From Hyunsoonleella ulvae (GTDB lineage Bacteria; Bacteroidota; Bacteroidia; Flavobacteriales; Flavobacteriaceae): 64,000 bases of DNA. Positions 29,360 to 38,947 of the stretch are shown in pieces (position 1 is the stretch's first letter; each line of letters begins with the position of its first letter). The stretch lies in assembly GCF_016827605.1 (NCBI RefSeq), contig NZ_JAEPJQ010000004.1:248001-312000 (forward strand). The letters run 5' to 3'. The notes under the pieces are model-generated. The model was given only the letters and a program-made list of their open reading frames with translations. It searched no databases and was not told where the DNA came from. The translations under genes were made by a program, and so were the position numbers.

Positions 29360-29907
29360 TAATCAATATTAAAATGCATTACTGCTTTAGATTTTAAACT
29401 AATTTCTCCAGGTGAGTTTTGATTAATAGCATCTCCGTCTAACATAACAAGTGTAAACGCTAGAATGCTTGATTGTTTTATTCGCTCTAGTGCTTCTCCT
29501 TCAAAAACCTCTGTATGCATCGACATTAAATTTTCATTATTAGGAGAAGCTTCTGTATTTATAGTAAATCCTTCCAAGGCTTGCCCCGTATCATCAAAAA
29601 AGTTAATACGTAATTCGTATGCCCTGTTTATAGAGTTTTCGATCTCGAAAACAAATTCTATTTTAACAAGATTATCTTGAACAAAGCTACCGCTAAACAG
29701 ATCTATTTCCACAAAATCCTCTGCTGAGGCCTGTTCACTTCCTCCAATAAAAAAGTCACCTACTGAAGCTTTGTAAAATATGAGACTGGATTCTAAAACA
29801 GGTTGTATAACCAAATCACTAGCCTGATCAAAATCAACTGGCTTTGTACAATTATGGACTAAAAACACCATAACTATTAAACACAAGTATTTTATTTTAG
29901 TTTTCAT
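29359..29907 (-). CDS. Lipoprotein, first gene of an envelope operon
   Basis: A 182-residue product with a lipoprotein signal (MKTKIKYLCLIVMVFLVHNC). Two adjacent ATG codons are possible starts. The mature part is beta-rich (DLFSGSFVQDNLVKIEFVFE, YELRINFFDDTGQALEGF), suggesting an immunoglobulin-like fold. No named family recognised. The stop overlaps the DUF5723 start, so the two are likely co-translated, and the lipoprotein may cap or anchor the barrel (inference). Confidence 0.75.
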   Translation of the reverse strand: MKTKIKYLCLIVMVFLVHNCTKPVDFDQASDLVIQPVLESSLIFYKASVGDFFIGGSEQASAEDFVEIDLFSGSFVQDNLVKIEFVFEIENSINRAYELRINFFDDTGQALEGFTINTEASPNNENLMSMHTEVFEGEALERIKQSSILAFTLVMLDGDAINQNSPGEISLKSKAVMHFNID

Positions 29908-29946
29908 CATTAATATAAAAACGTTTTATTTTGGTTAAGTATTGCT

Positions 29947-30639
29947 TTATAAAAACCGTTTAAGTTCTATTAACTTTGATATATCCTTTACGCCTTCGCT
30001 ATCATGGGTTTTATTTGGGTTAAAAAAAATGGCATCCATTCCCATATTTAAAGCACCTTCAACATCAGCTTCTAAATTATCTCCAATCATTATACTACGT
30101 CCAGATTCTGTCTTAGCTAAATTCAATGCGAAATTGAATATTTTAGGGTTTGGCTTCTTTACGCCTGCAATTTCTGAGTTTGTAATCGTCTCAAAATAGT
30201 GTATGATTTTTGACCTATCCATCTTTTTATGCTGTACTTCACTAAACCCATTGGTAATAATATGCAACCTGTAGTTAGGTTTTAGATACTCCAGTATGTT
30301 TATAGTATCTTCTATTAAAAAATTAAACGTTGATAGGTGTTTTATATAGTCTTCAGATAATTGATGAATCATCTTTTCTTCCACTGAGACATTTAACAAC
30401 TTAAATGTTTCATTCAAGCGCGCCAATCGTAATTCATCTTTTTGTATGCGTTCTTCTCTGTATAATTTCCAATATTTAAAGTTAATGGGGATATAATGCT
30501 CTAGAAAGTCATTCAAAGCAACTTCAATATTATTTATCTCAAAAATCTTTTTAAAAGTTAGTGCAGAATTTTTTTCAAAATTCCAAAGGGTATGATCTAA
30601 ATCAAAAAAAACATCGGTAATACTGTTACGCTTTTTCAT
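29947..30639 (-). CDS. YjjG-like HAD-family phosphatase
   Basis: The start is at MKKRNSITDVFFDLDHTLW (30639), giving 230 residues; a longer frame would extend far into the upstream gene. HAD motif I DLDHT has the nucleophile Asp13 and acid Asp15; motif II is IITNG; the distal motifs are GVKKPNPKIF and MIGDNLEADVEGA. The long helical cap matches the YjjG nucleotidase group, which removes phosphate from (non-canonical) pyrimidine nucleotides. The start overlaps the upstream gene by 14 bases. Confidence 0.88.
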   Translation of the reverse strand: MKKRNSITDVFFDLDHTLWNFEKNSALTFKKIFEINNIEVALNDFLEHYIPINFKYWKLYREERIQKDELRLARLNETFKLLNVSVEEKMIHQLSEDYIKHLSTFNFLIEDTINILEYLKPNYRLHIITNGFSEVQHKKMDRSKIIHYFETITNSEIAGVKKPNPKIFNFALNLAKTESGRSIMIGDNLEADVEGALNMGMDAIFFNPNKTHDSEGVKDISKLIELKRFL

Positions 30640-31930
30640 CCACAGAAGCCAAAATAATATTAAACAGTTCTTTAAATCCCTTCCATCTTTCCGTACTAGA
30701 AAATGTGTAGTTGTGAAATACTGGTACAAACTCTCCATTTACCTGCTTTACTTGGTTTATAATGAAACCTAACTCCTTCTTTTTATCTAATAATGACAGT
30801 GTTTTCAACAGCGTAAAATCCATGAGATGGAACGGACATATTCTTAATGGTGTTTGCACTTCATAATCTAAATCATAAAATAAAAATGGTGTACAAGTAC
30901 CTGCCCTAAACCCTATTTGGTCGGTGTACCCCATTGTGTAATCTTGGTTTACTTCTAACTGCACTAGGTTTCTGTAAGACTCTGGTAAGTTTAATTTAGA
31001 AAACGAAAACCGAGATTCCCTTAAATCTATATTTAAAACCTCTTCCATTTGCCGCTTTTCCTGTTTTAACATTTCAATATTATTTACCGAAAAATACGAA
31101 GCCTTTAATCCCACCTTACAATAATCGGCAACATGTTTTATGAGAGACACATACTTACGTTTGTTAATATTGATACCCTTATCAAAGGTTGAGTAAGACC
31201 CAATAAAAAAGAACACTAAAAATTTAAATTGGGTTTGTTTTTGTTTATTTATGATGTATTTAAATGTATCAAACGGATCATGCTTTAGCCCAAAAAGCAC
31301 TGCATATCTTACATATAAATCCTTAAATCTAAATCTAAAAAAATCCTTTACTGTACCTCCCAAAGTTCTCATAACCCCTTTTAACTTATAGTTATATGGA
31401 CTAGGGACGTCTATGATTGGTTTTATACGATATGTCCTTTCTGGAAATTTAAAACTTGGAAACTGCTCTTGTAGTGCAGCCTTGAATTTATATGCCCAAA
31501 CATCTACAACGGGTTGCTGCAAAAACTCATACTTATATCCTAAACTTTCTGTTGCTAAAAACCTACCATACTGGTCTTTTCTGTGGGGTAAATACTCCTC
31601 ATAACGAGAAAGCATGTAAAAGGATGCAGCGAAAATATCAAATGGTAATGCACTTTTATCGCCATTAAAGAAGAAGCATTTTGTGTTTTCCCATTTTTGA
31701 ACGTTAATATCTATATCCGATAGTCCTTGCTCAAACAAAATTTCATTACTTTTTATAAAAAACTCACTTCCTAATTGCTGTTTCGTGTACGACATTTTTA
31801 AACTATCATGGGCAATAAACTCTTCTATTCTAGTAGTAAAGTCTACTTTAACACCCAATACACGTGTACAAATGTGCTTAAATACATATTTTAATCGTGG
31901 CGATATTTTATGGGTATAAACGAGTAACAT
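30626..31930 (-). CDS. Polysaccharide-deacetylase-like protein with N-terminal DUF7033-type domain
   Basis: A 434-residue protein. Residues 1-140 (FFFNGDKSALPFDIFAASFY, LSRYEEYLPHRKDQYGRF) form the domain that precedes a NodB-like fold in Bacteroidota, and the second half (FFFIGSYSTFDKGININK, GFRAGTCTPFLFYDLDYEVQ) resembles a polysaccharide deacetylase. The catalytic Asp-His-His triad of active deacetylases is not obvious to me, so activity is uncertain. No signal peptide. It lies between radC and the HAD gene, all on the same strand and closely spaced. Confidence 0.72.
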   Translation of the reverse strand: MLLVYTHKISPRLKYVFKHICTRVLGVKVDFTTRIEEFIAHDSLKMSYTKQQLGSEFFIKSNEILFEQGLSDIDINVQKWENTKCFFFNGDKSALPFDIFAASFYMLSRYEEYLPHRKDQYGRFLATESLGYKYEFLQQPVVDVWAYKFKAALQEQFPSFKFPERTYRIKPIIDVPSPYNYKLKGVMRTLGGTVKDFFRFRFKDLYVRYAVLFGLKHDPFDTFKYIINKQKQTQFKFLVFFFIGSYSTFDKGININKRKYVSLIKHVADYCKVGLKASYFSVNNIEMLKQEKRQMEEVLNIDLRESRFSFSKLNLPESYRNLVQLEVNQDYTMGYTDQIGFRAGTCTPFLFYDLDYEVQTPLRICPFHLMDFTLLKTLSLLDKKKELGFIINQVKQVNGEFVPVFHNYTFSSTERWKGFKELFNIILASVDEKA

Positions 31931-31953
31931 TAAAGTGTCATCAGTAAGAGTTC

Positions 31954-32652
31954 TTATAAAATATTTTTATCTGCAAAACTAAAATATGCTTTTTCAGTGA
32001 TTATCAAATGGTCTAAAACGCGTATATCTAAATCTAGGGCTGCAGACTTTAATTTTTGTGTAATCTTCTTGTCGGCTTCACTAGGTTTTAATGTTCCTGA
32101 AGGATGATTATGGGATAATATTAACCCTGTAGCTCCTACTTCTAATGCGTTTTTCATTACCAAGCGCACATCAACTAAAGTACCTGTTATACCACCTTTG
32201 CTTATTTGATTTTTTTGAATGACTTTGTTAGAATTGTTCAAATAAATAACCCAAAACTCTTCATGCTCCAACTCTCCAATTATGGGCTGCATCAATTCAA
32301 AAACAGATGTACTTGATGTGATTTTTTTCTTTTCTAAAGCTTCCTCTCCTCTTCGTCGTCTTCCCAACTCTAAGGCAGCTGCAATCGTAACAGCTTTAGC
32401 CTCTCCAATGCCTTTAAATTGCATAAGTTGTTTTACGGTAAGCCTCCCCAATGCACTTAAATTATTATTAACACTTGCCAAAATACGTTTGCATAGCGCA
32501 ACGGCACTTTCGTCTTTATTACCTGAACCTATTAAAATGGCTACTAATTCTGCATCACTTAAAGCTAACTTTCCTTTTTGTGATAATTTTTCTCGAGGTT
32601 GATCGTCCTGATTCCAATCTTTAATTGGAAAAGATGTAGGTTTTTCTTGCAT
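31954..32652 (-). CDS. radC: RadC-family JAMM metalloprotease-like protein
   Basis: The 232-residue protein has an N-terminal helix-hairpin-helix region (RLTVKQLMQFKGIGEAKAVT) and a C-terminal JAMM/MPN+ domain with LILSHNHPSGTLKPSEADKK, the HxHxxGxxxPSxxD zinc motif. The family is widespread; its assumed role in DNA repair is disputed and its biochemical activity is unknown. It is upstream of the deacetylase-like gene. Confidence 0.93.
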   Translation of the reverse strand: MQEKPTSFPIKDWNQDDQPREKLSQKGKLALSDAELVAILIGSGNKDESAVALCKRILASVNNNLSALGRLTVKQLMQFKGIGEAKAVTIAAALELGRRRRGEEALEKKKITSSTSVFELMQPIIGELEHEEFWVIYLNNSNKVIQKNQISKGGITGTLVDVRLVMKNALEVGATGLILSHNHPSGTLKPSEADKKITQKLKSAALDLDIRVLDHLIITEKAYFSFADKNIL

Positions 32653-32661
32653 TGGTTAAAG

Positions 32662-32699
32662 CTACATTTTTTTTAATTTAATTTCTATTAAAAATGTAG
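32662..32699. repeat. Inverted repeat between the hybrid kinase gene and radC
   Basis: CTACATTTTT (32662-32671) and AAAAATGTAG (32690-32699) form a 10-bp stem with an 18-base AT-rich loop just upstream of radC and downstream of the kinase gene. It has no T tract on the minus strand, so it may be a weak terminator or a binding site. Confidence 0.4.
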
Positions 32700-32706
32700 A
32701 ATTAAA

Positions 32707-34455
32707 TTATCCTATATTCTTTTTAAAGTTTGTTTTACTGTAGGATTGTAGCGTTTTATATAACTTCTCTGGATTAAAGGGCTTACTCATAAAGCCACTC
32801 ATACCGTAGCGTTGTGTTTTTTCTTTAATATCAGTTTGCGCAAAGGCAGTTAAAGCTATTATTGGCACATTGGCTTTAACGGTATCTTCCATATTTCTAA
32901 TGATTCGGGTTGTTTTGTAGCCATCTAAAATGGGCATTTGTAAATCCATAAGTACCAAATCAAAATTAAAATCGGGGGCTTTAAAATAATCCAGTACTTG
33001 TTCTCCATGTTCTGCTATAACATAATTTACTTGCCATTTTAAGAAAAAACGTTTTAAAATTAGTACGTTCATCTTATTATCTTCAGCAACTAACACATTA
33101 ACATCTAATGGTTTGTAAACAGGCTGCATCTTAATCATGTCTGGTTCAAATGTATTTAACCTATTACTTACCCTATATGATACTTGAAAAGAGAATGTAG
33201 AGCCTTTACCTTCTTCACTTTCAACAATTAAGTCACTGTTTTGCAGCTCTAATAACTTCTTACTAATTGATAATCCAAGTCCTGTACCTCCGTATTTTAT
33301 TGACGTATCAGTAGTGGCTTGCATAAAACTTTCAAATATAGATTCTTGCCTATCTTTTGAGATACCAATTCCTGTATCTTTTACTTTAAACTCCAATAGC
33401 ACCTTGTTGCGAATTATACCAAGGTTTTTAACACTTAATATAATACTTCCTTTTTCTGTAAACTTTAATGAATTGCTTAAAAGGTTTTTTATAACCTGGG
33501 TTAGTTTTAATTTATCACCTATAATATTGTTGGGAATATCGTTAGCCTTTACAACGTTAAATACTATGCCTTTTTTCTCGGTGCGTAAACCAAAATGTGA
33601 CTTTAAATTCTCAAGCAAGTAACTTAAACTAAAATCTTTTTCAACAAGTTTTAGCTTTCCAGACTTTATTTTGTTAAAATCCAACAAATCATTAATTAAA
33701 CCCAGTAAATGCTCTCCTGAATATTTTAATGCCTTAAGATGATCTGCTTGCTCTGGCAAATAATCTTCCATTAAAAGAATGTTAGCTAAACCTGTTACAG
33801 CATTTAAAGGTGTTCTTATTTCATGAGACATTGTAGATAGGAATTCATCCTTAGATTTACTTGCCTTTTGTAATTCAATTTGGGTTTCCTTTAAATTTGT
33901 AATATCTGTTATGGTTCCTATGAATCCTATGGTGGTGTTATTCTCGTCATTTAACGCTTTAGACTTTAATTCAAACCATCTTAAATCATCTTTATTTTTA
34001 TGATGAAAAATAAACTTAATGTATTTATTTTCTCTTGAAAAAAGCTTATCAACTTTAACACTACTCTCTATGTGCTCTTTTATCAAGAAATCTTTATAAT
34101 TTTTACCTATGGATTCCTCGATACTATAGCCTGAATATACAGCCCAAGCGTTATTTAAAAATGTAAAATTACCATCTACATCTGTTTCGAAAATGATACC
34201 ACCAATGTTATTGACCAAGTTTTTTAGTCTACTCTTGGTATGATCCCTTTCTCTAATCAATTTCTGATTAAGTGTGTATAATTCTTTAGAACTTAACTCT
34301 AATATGTTTTCTATATGAAGTATATCCTTATCAAAACTCCTGTAGGAATCATTCACAACATTAAGAAACTCGGTAAACTTAGGATTCTCCAATAATTCCT
34401 TATCTACCCGTTTAAGCTGGCGTCTTAATAATCTATGATGCTCTTTATTTAACAT
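32707..34455 (-). CDS. PAS-containing hybrid histidine kinase with receiver domain
   Basis: A 582-residue cytosolic signalling protein without membrane segments. Order: helical N-terminus with coiled coil (1-75), PAS domain (about 76-195, IIFETDVDGNFTFLNNAWAV), HisKA with His211 in STMSHEIRTPLN, HATPase (LSNSLKFTEK, DTGIGIS, GGTGLGLSISKKLLEL) and a C-terminal receiver with Asp504 in VLMDLQMPILDG. There is no output domain. Its start overlaps the end of the FIST gene by 7 bases, so the FIST protein is probably its sensory input or partner. Confidence 0.93.
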   Translation of the reverse strand: MLNKEHHRLLRRQLKRVDKELLENPKFTEFLNVVNDSYRSFDKDILHIENILELSSKELYTLNQKLIRERDHTKSRLKNLVNNIGGIIFETDVDGNFTFLNNAWAVYSGYSIEESIGKNYKDFLIKEHIESSVKVDKLFSRENKYIKFIFHHKNKDDLRWFELKSKALNDENNTTIGFIGTITDITNLKETQIELQKASKSKDEFLSTMSHEIRTPLNAVTGLANILLMEDYLPEQADHLKALKYSGEHLLGLINDLLDFNKIKSGKLKLVEKDFSLSYLLENLKSHFGLRTEKKGIVFNVVKANDIPNNIIGDKLKLTQVIKNLLSNSLKFTEKGSIILSVKNLGIIRNKVLLEFKVKDTGIGISKDRQESIFESFMQATTDTSIKYGGTGLGLSISKKLLELQNSDLIVESEEGKGSTFSFQVSYRVSNRLNTFEPDMIKMQPVYKPLDVNVLVAEDNKMNVLILKRFFLKWQVNYVIAEHGEQVLDYFKAPDFNFDLVLMDLQMPILDGYKTTRIIRNMEDTVKANVPIIALTAFAQTDIKEKTQRYGMSGFMSKPFNPEKLYKTLQSYSKTNFKKNIG

Positions 34456-35576
34456 TCTGCCAGGGTTGTTATGGTCATTGTTTGGTTATGGAGTTCGCAG
34501 GGGGAAAATTCGCCAAATGGGGCAATTTCCCCATAGGAATAAAACCCTGTAATGTTTGGGTTTTCTCCAACTACATCCCTTACTACCTCTATTTCTTCTT
34601 CTACAAGTTGTTTTAGTACCAACCTTCTTCCTACACAACTAATTAAAATTGCTAATTCAGAGTCTTCCTTAAGTTCTTTATTGGCAAGAATTGCGGAATC
34701 TTCTGCTCCCAAAATAAGCCTATCAATATTGGCTTTCATGAGTCTAACATACGACCCTTCTGGAATATTTCCTGCAAAGGTTAAACTTTGGTCTTCTTCA
34801 GATACGGCCAAAATTGTTCTTACAACCGGAGCATTCGTTTCTGTTGTCCTTAAACTTAAGGGAAACAACAAACCTGAACTTGGAAGATTATTAGCCTCAT
34901 TACCTAGGAATGACTTATAAATTTCTAAAGCTGGTTTACCATCTAGTTCGTAGAGCACATTTTTATCAGACTTTGTTACCAAACGTTCAATTCCAAAACT
35001 ATCCCAACCTCCTTTAGAGCTACATCCTACTTTTAAGCTATCTCCGTAAAAACCTAGACCAATTATAGTTTTGTCTACCGCTTTTGCCCCATCAACTACA
35101 AAAGTTTTATTAAAACTTGCGCCATCGGCTGCAAGACCACCGGTAATAGTTACTTTTGGTGCTTTACTTTTTAACCCGGTAACCAATTCGGCACCATTTA
35201 CATTTAAGCCATCACTTAAAACTAAAACATGACTTAAATCTTTAGCCAATAAATCTTTGGCTATATCTGCTCCTGCTTTTTCGCTACAGTTTTTATCCTC
35301 AATTTTAAATGCAACTTTTTTTAACGTTGTTTTTTCTAATTCAATTGCGGTTAAAGAAATTGTGTTGTCCTTTACTGTAACATCACTTATTTCCCCTGCT
35401 GTAGAACATCCAGTAATAATGGCTTCAGGAAATTTTAAGCTCAATGCTTTTAAAACTTTATCTCGTTGATTAAACTCTGGAGATATAAATAGCAGAAATA
35501 AATTGGCATTTATGCATATATCTTCAATACGCGTGTGCCAATTATCTTCGGTTAAAGATAACTGATTCGTTTTCAT
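34449..35576 (-). CDS. FIST domain sensory protein
   Basis: The start at MKTNQLSLTEDNWHTRI (35576) gives 375 residues. The FIST N domain is seen at about residues 20-210 (FPEAIITGCSTAGEISD, GGLAADGASFNKTFV) and the FIST C domain follows (LYELDGKPALEIYKSFLG and GFYSYGEIAPFGEF). FIST domains are thought to bind small ligands such as amino acids and are usually tied to histidine kinases or cyclic-di-GMP enzymes. The 7-base overlap with the downstream hybrid kinase gene supports a FIST-kinase pathway. No signal peptide or membrane segment. Confidence 0.9.
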   Translation of the reverse strand: MKTNQLSLTEDNWHTRIEDICINANLFLLFISPEFNQRDKVLKALSLKFPEAIITGCSTAGEISDVTVKDNTISLTAIELEKTTLKKVAFKIEDKNCSEKAGADIAKDLLAKDLSHVLVLSDGLNVNGAELVTGLKSKAPKVTITGGLAADGASFNKTFVVDGAKAVDKTIIGLGFYGDSLKVGCSSKGGWDSFGIERLVTKSDKNVLYELDGKPALEIYKSFLGNEANNLPSSGLLFPLSLRTTETNAPVVRTILAVSEEDQSLTFAGNIPEGSYVRLMKANIDRLILGAEDSAILANKELKEDSELAILISCVGRRLVLKQLVEEEIEVVRDVVGENPNITGFYSYGEIAPFGEFSPCELHNQTMTITTLAEC

Positions 35577-35820
35577 GGGTTGGCATTTATATTGTAAATA
35601 TATGTATTTTATCGTGTTTTTCAAACGTTTTGTCGTATTTTTAAGAATTTAACTTTTATTTCAATAAGAAAAAACAACATGTTTTTAAGTTTTTATTACT
35701 AAATTACAGTTCGTTTATACATTAAAATTTTTAATGTTTTATTTTGAAAAAGTTAATCCCTATCCCCATAAATTTGATGTAAAAAAAGTGTACTTTTAAT
35801 TAACTTTTCAACAAATACCC

Positions 35821-36456
35821 ATGCATATACAATCCACTAACATAGCAGAGCCTCGTACTATTTTATGGCAAAATCAAGACATTACTACTGGTATTTTTAA
35901 AACCCCTACATCAAAGCCTATTTTTTTAGGGAAAGAAGGTGTTAAGGAGGATTATGTTGCCGACACCAGAGTGCATGGTGGGTATTATAAAGCATGTTAT
36001 TTATTTTCCGCAGACCATTATCCGTATTGGAAAAAACTATATCCTAATCTTGAATGGAAATGGGGTATGTTTGGAGAAAACCTCACTGTTAATGGCTTAA
36101 ATGAAATGCAAATTATGGTAGGCGACATATATAAAATTGGCAATGCTCTAGTACAAGTTACCCAACCTAGGGAGCCCTGTTTTAAGTTTGGGGTAAAATT
36201 CGGTACGCAAAAGGTTTTAAAACAATTTATAGCACATGGTTTTCCTGGTACTTATGTATGTATTTTAGAAGAAGGAGTAGTAGCTACAAACGATACCATA
36301 ACGCTTATAAGTCGTCCTGAAAAAAGCTTAAGCGTAGCAGAGCTATATAGCTTGCTGTTTTCCAAAGACAAAAATCAAGAGTTCCTAAAAATCGCAGTAG
36401 ACTTAGATGTTTTACCAGAACGAAAACGAAAGCAATTAGAAAAATTTATTGTTTGA
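35821..36456 (+). CDS. MOSC domain protein, YiiM-like
   Basis: The 211-residue protein has the MOSC core: DTRVHGGYYKACYLFSADHY, WKWGMFGENLTVNGLNE and the conserved cysteine in QPREPCFKFGVKFG. MOSC proteins carry sulfur or reduce N-hydroxylated substrates with the molybdenum cofactor; YiiM acts on N-hydroxylated bases such as 6-hydroxylaminopurine. The substrate here is not known. It is a single gene divergent from the FIST gene; the 244-base region between them shows no clear promoter. Confidence 0.88.
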   Translation: MHIQSTNIAEPRTILWQNQDITTGIFKTPTSKPIFLGKEGVKEDYVADTRVHGGYYKACYLFSADHYPYWKKLYPNLEWKWGMFGENLTVNGLNEMQIMVGDIYKIGNALVQVTQPREPCFKFGVKFGTQKVLKQFIAHGFPGTYVCILEEGVVATNDTITLISRPEKSLSVAELYSLLFSKDKNQEFLKIAVDLDVLPERKRKQLEKFIV

Positions 36457-36536
36457 TGTATCTCTTTAAGATATTTAATAATAAATATAACTTTACGCCG
36501 TTTGCATTCAAGTAATTATTAGCTTAAAATGTCATT

Positions 36537-37598
36537 ATGACCAAAACGTTACTTGTCTTTTTTCTCTTAACAAATATTACCCTAGTGGCTCAAACCACAG
36601 GAAAAGAAGTTACTGCTAAAAAGGGAGATGGCATTTATACTTTATTAAGGAAAAATGGCTTAGAACCTACTACATATTTTAAAGCATTTATAGCGCTTAA
36701 TAAAGACAGATTAAAAAATAATGAATTGTTAATTGGCAAAACTTATGTATTACCAATTGTTAAACAGGACACTATTGTTATTCCTAAAGATATTACAACA
36801 AAGGACAGTGTTCCATTAGCTTCTATAGCAAAGCTTAAAGATACAATTACCGTTACTAAAAGTAAGACCGTTACCAATACCCTTTTTGGCAAAAAGCACG
36901 AGGTATTCCCAAGAGAAAGCAAAACACTAAAAGGCGCCGTATATTATTTAATTTCTGGTCATGGTGGACCAGACCCCGGTGCTATTGAAACTTATAACGG
37001 CAAATTAATTGCTGAAGATGAATATGCTTATGATGTTACCTTAAGACTTGCTAGAAAGCTTCTCGCTAATGGCGCTAAGGTTTACATTATTATTAAAGAT
37101 AAAAACGATGGTATTAGAGACAAACGCGTTTTAGAGGTAGATTATGATGAAGTGTGTTATCCCAATAATCAAATTTCGTTAAGTCAAAAACTACGACTTT
37201 ATGAACGTACCAAAGCAGTAAATAAACTATACCTAAAGCATAAAGGTGCCTACCAAAGATTAATTGTTACACATGTTGATAGCAGAAGCAAGGGTAAAAA
37301 TATTGATGTATTCTTTTACCATCATCACAAAAGTAAAAGTGGTAAAACATTGGCCTTAAATATTCATAATACATTCAAAAAGAAGTACGCTAAACACCAA
37401 CCTAATCGCATCTATTCTGGGACTGTAAGTTCAAGAAAACTGTATGTCATAAAAAACACCTTACCCGCTATGGTATATATTGAGTTAGGCAATATTAAAA
37501 ACAAAAAAGACCAAAAACGTATTCTTAATTATAATAATAGAGAGGCTATGGCTAAGTGGATTTATGAGGGGCTTTTGATGGATTTTGGGAGTACATAA
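36537..37598 (+). CDS. LysM-containing N-acetylmuramoyl-L-alanine amidase (Amidase_3)
   Basis: A 353-residue exported cell-wall hydrolase that cleaves the amide bond between MurNAc and the stem peptide. It has a signal peptide (MTKTLLVFFLLTNITLVAQ), a LysM-like region at about 20-75 (KKGDGIYTLLRKNG, NNELLIGKTYVLP) and the Amidase_3 domain from residue 135. Zinc-binding and catalytic positions appear as LISGHGGPDPGA (His), AEDEYAYDV (Glu), VTHVDSRS (His) and VYIELGN (Glu). It precedes the TlpA cassette. Confidence 0.88.
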   Translation: MTKTLLVFFLLTNITLVAQTTGKEVTAKKGDGIYTLLRKNGLEPTTYFKAFIALNKDRLKNNELLIGKTYVLPIVKQDTIVIPKDITTKDSVPLASIAKLKDTITVTKSKTVTNTLFGKKHEVFPRESKTLKGAVYYLISGHGGPDPGAIETYNGKLIAEDEYAYDVTLRLARKLLANGAKVYIIIKDKNDGIRDKRVLEVDYDEVCYPNNQISLSQKLRLYERTKAVNKLYLKHKGAYQRLIVTHVDSRSKGKNIDVFFYHHHKSKSGKTLALNIHNTFKKKYAKHQPNRIYSGTVSSRKLYVIKNTLPAMVYIELGNIKNKKDQKRILNYNNREAMAKWIYEGLLMDFGST

Positions 37599-37748
37599 AA
37601 CCTTGACTTTGTAAAAATTTTCAACTACCTTCGTTTACCGGCGGATATAAGCCATTAATAACGGCACATATCCGTGAACACGTTGTGTGTAATACTGACC
37701 TAAGGCAAGACAACAACCTAAAAGAAAATTTTAATTAAAAACCACAAT

Positions 37749-38924
37749 ATGAAAAAATATGTCATTCTAGCATTAAGCCTATTTATTTTCTTTAGTTGCA
37801 AAAAAACTGACAAAGAAATTCTGAATGAAACGATTTTTCTACTTACTTCTTTAAAGAATATAGAATATGATGTAATTAGTGAAAATGTTAACAAATCATA
37901 TAATCAAAATAGAAAAGATAGTGCCACTTGTTATTTTGACTTCTCTAGTAAAGACACTCTAATCGGTGCTAAATATCATTTCATATCAAATCATGGAGAA
38001 AAAGTTTTTAATGGAAAGCTAGAGTTTAGCAGTCAACCTAAAGAAGAAGTTTTGTTGTATAATGAGAAGCCCATAAAAAGACAAGTAATCAGCTCGATTT
38101 TTATGCAAAATTCGTTTTTCACCCTTCGTAAAATACTTCCGGAAATTGTTACGGATTCTACAGTTAGTATAATACAAACAAAAGATACTATACTTGAAAA
38201 TAGGGAATGTTATAAGTTCAATATATACATGAAAGGAAAATTCATTGGTCTTGGAGGAGAGATTACAACAATACAAGAAAAAGTAACTAGGCCTATAAAT
38301 TATGTCTTATTTATATCAAAAGAGGATTATCTACCTATTCGCTTTGGAAACATACAGCCTGAAAATAATGGTCATAATTATTCAACATTTTCAAATTATA
38401 AAACGCCCAATACTAAAAATGATTCGATTTGGAATTATTCTAGATTTCCAAAAGGGTATTTAAGGTCTACATATAAAGATTATTTTGATGGACTAAAAAA
38501 GAAAAATAAAAACTGGATTGGCACAAAAGCACCTGATTGGGAATTATCCGACTTGAAAGATAGCCCCGTCAAGCTTTCAGACAAAGATAAGAATCTGGTT
38601 TTACTTGAATTTTGGTTTCCTTACTGTGGAGGTTGTGTTCAAGCAACTCCTGTTTTAAATGAAATTCAAAAAAAATATAAAGACAAAGGGCTATCAATTT
38701 ATGGTATTGAATTTACTAATACACCAACTAAAGCTTTAATAGAATATTCGGAGAAACAAAATGTAGAAATACCTACATTATATAACGGGAAAGATATTTC
38801 CAAAAACTATGGGGTTTACGCTGCGCCTACATTCTTTTTAATTGATAAAAAAGGAAAAATAATTTATACAAGTGTCGGACTTAATAAAGATAAACTCATT
38901 GAACAAATTGAGAATAATATCTAA
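37749..38924 (+). CDS. TlpA-like thioredoxin-fold lipoprotein
   Basis: The 391-residue lipoprotein (signal MKKYVILALSLFIFFSC, acylated Cys17) has an N-terminal beta-rich domain of about 240 residues with no recognised name and a C-terminal thioredoxin fold. The latter begins at IGTKAPDWELSDLKDSPVKL and has the redox motif CGGC (Cys293, Cys296) in FWFPYCGGCVQATPVLN, then a cis-Pro-containing YAAPTFFLIDKKGKI. It should act as a periplasmic thiol oxidoreductase anchored to a membrane. It is the only gene inside a pair of nested inverted repeats, which suggests it arrived as a cassette. Confidence 0.85.
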   Translation: MKKYVILALSLFIFFSCKKTDKEILNETIFLLTSLKNIEYDVISENVNKSYNQNRKDSATCYFDFSSKDTLIGAKYHFISNHGEKVFNGKLEFSSQPKEEVLLYNEKPIKRQVISSIFMQNSFFTLRKILPEIVTDSTVSIIQTKDTILENRECYKFNIYMKGKFIGLGGEITTIQEKVTRPINYVLFISKEDYLPIRFGNIQPENNGHNYSTFSNYKTPNTKNDSIWNYSRFPKGYLRSTYKDYFDGLKKKNKNWIGTKAPDWELSDLKDSPVKLSDKDKNLVLLEFWFPYCGGCVQATPVLNEIQKKYKDKGLSIYGIEFTNTPTKALIEYSEKQNVEIPTLYNGKDISKNYGVYAAPTFFLIDKKGKIIYTSVGLNKDKLIEQIENNI

Positions 38925-38947
38925 AAAACACTACACACAACAAAGAA

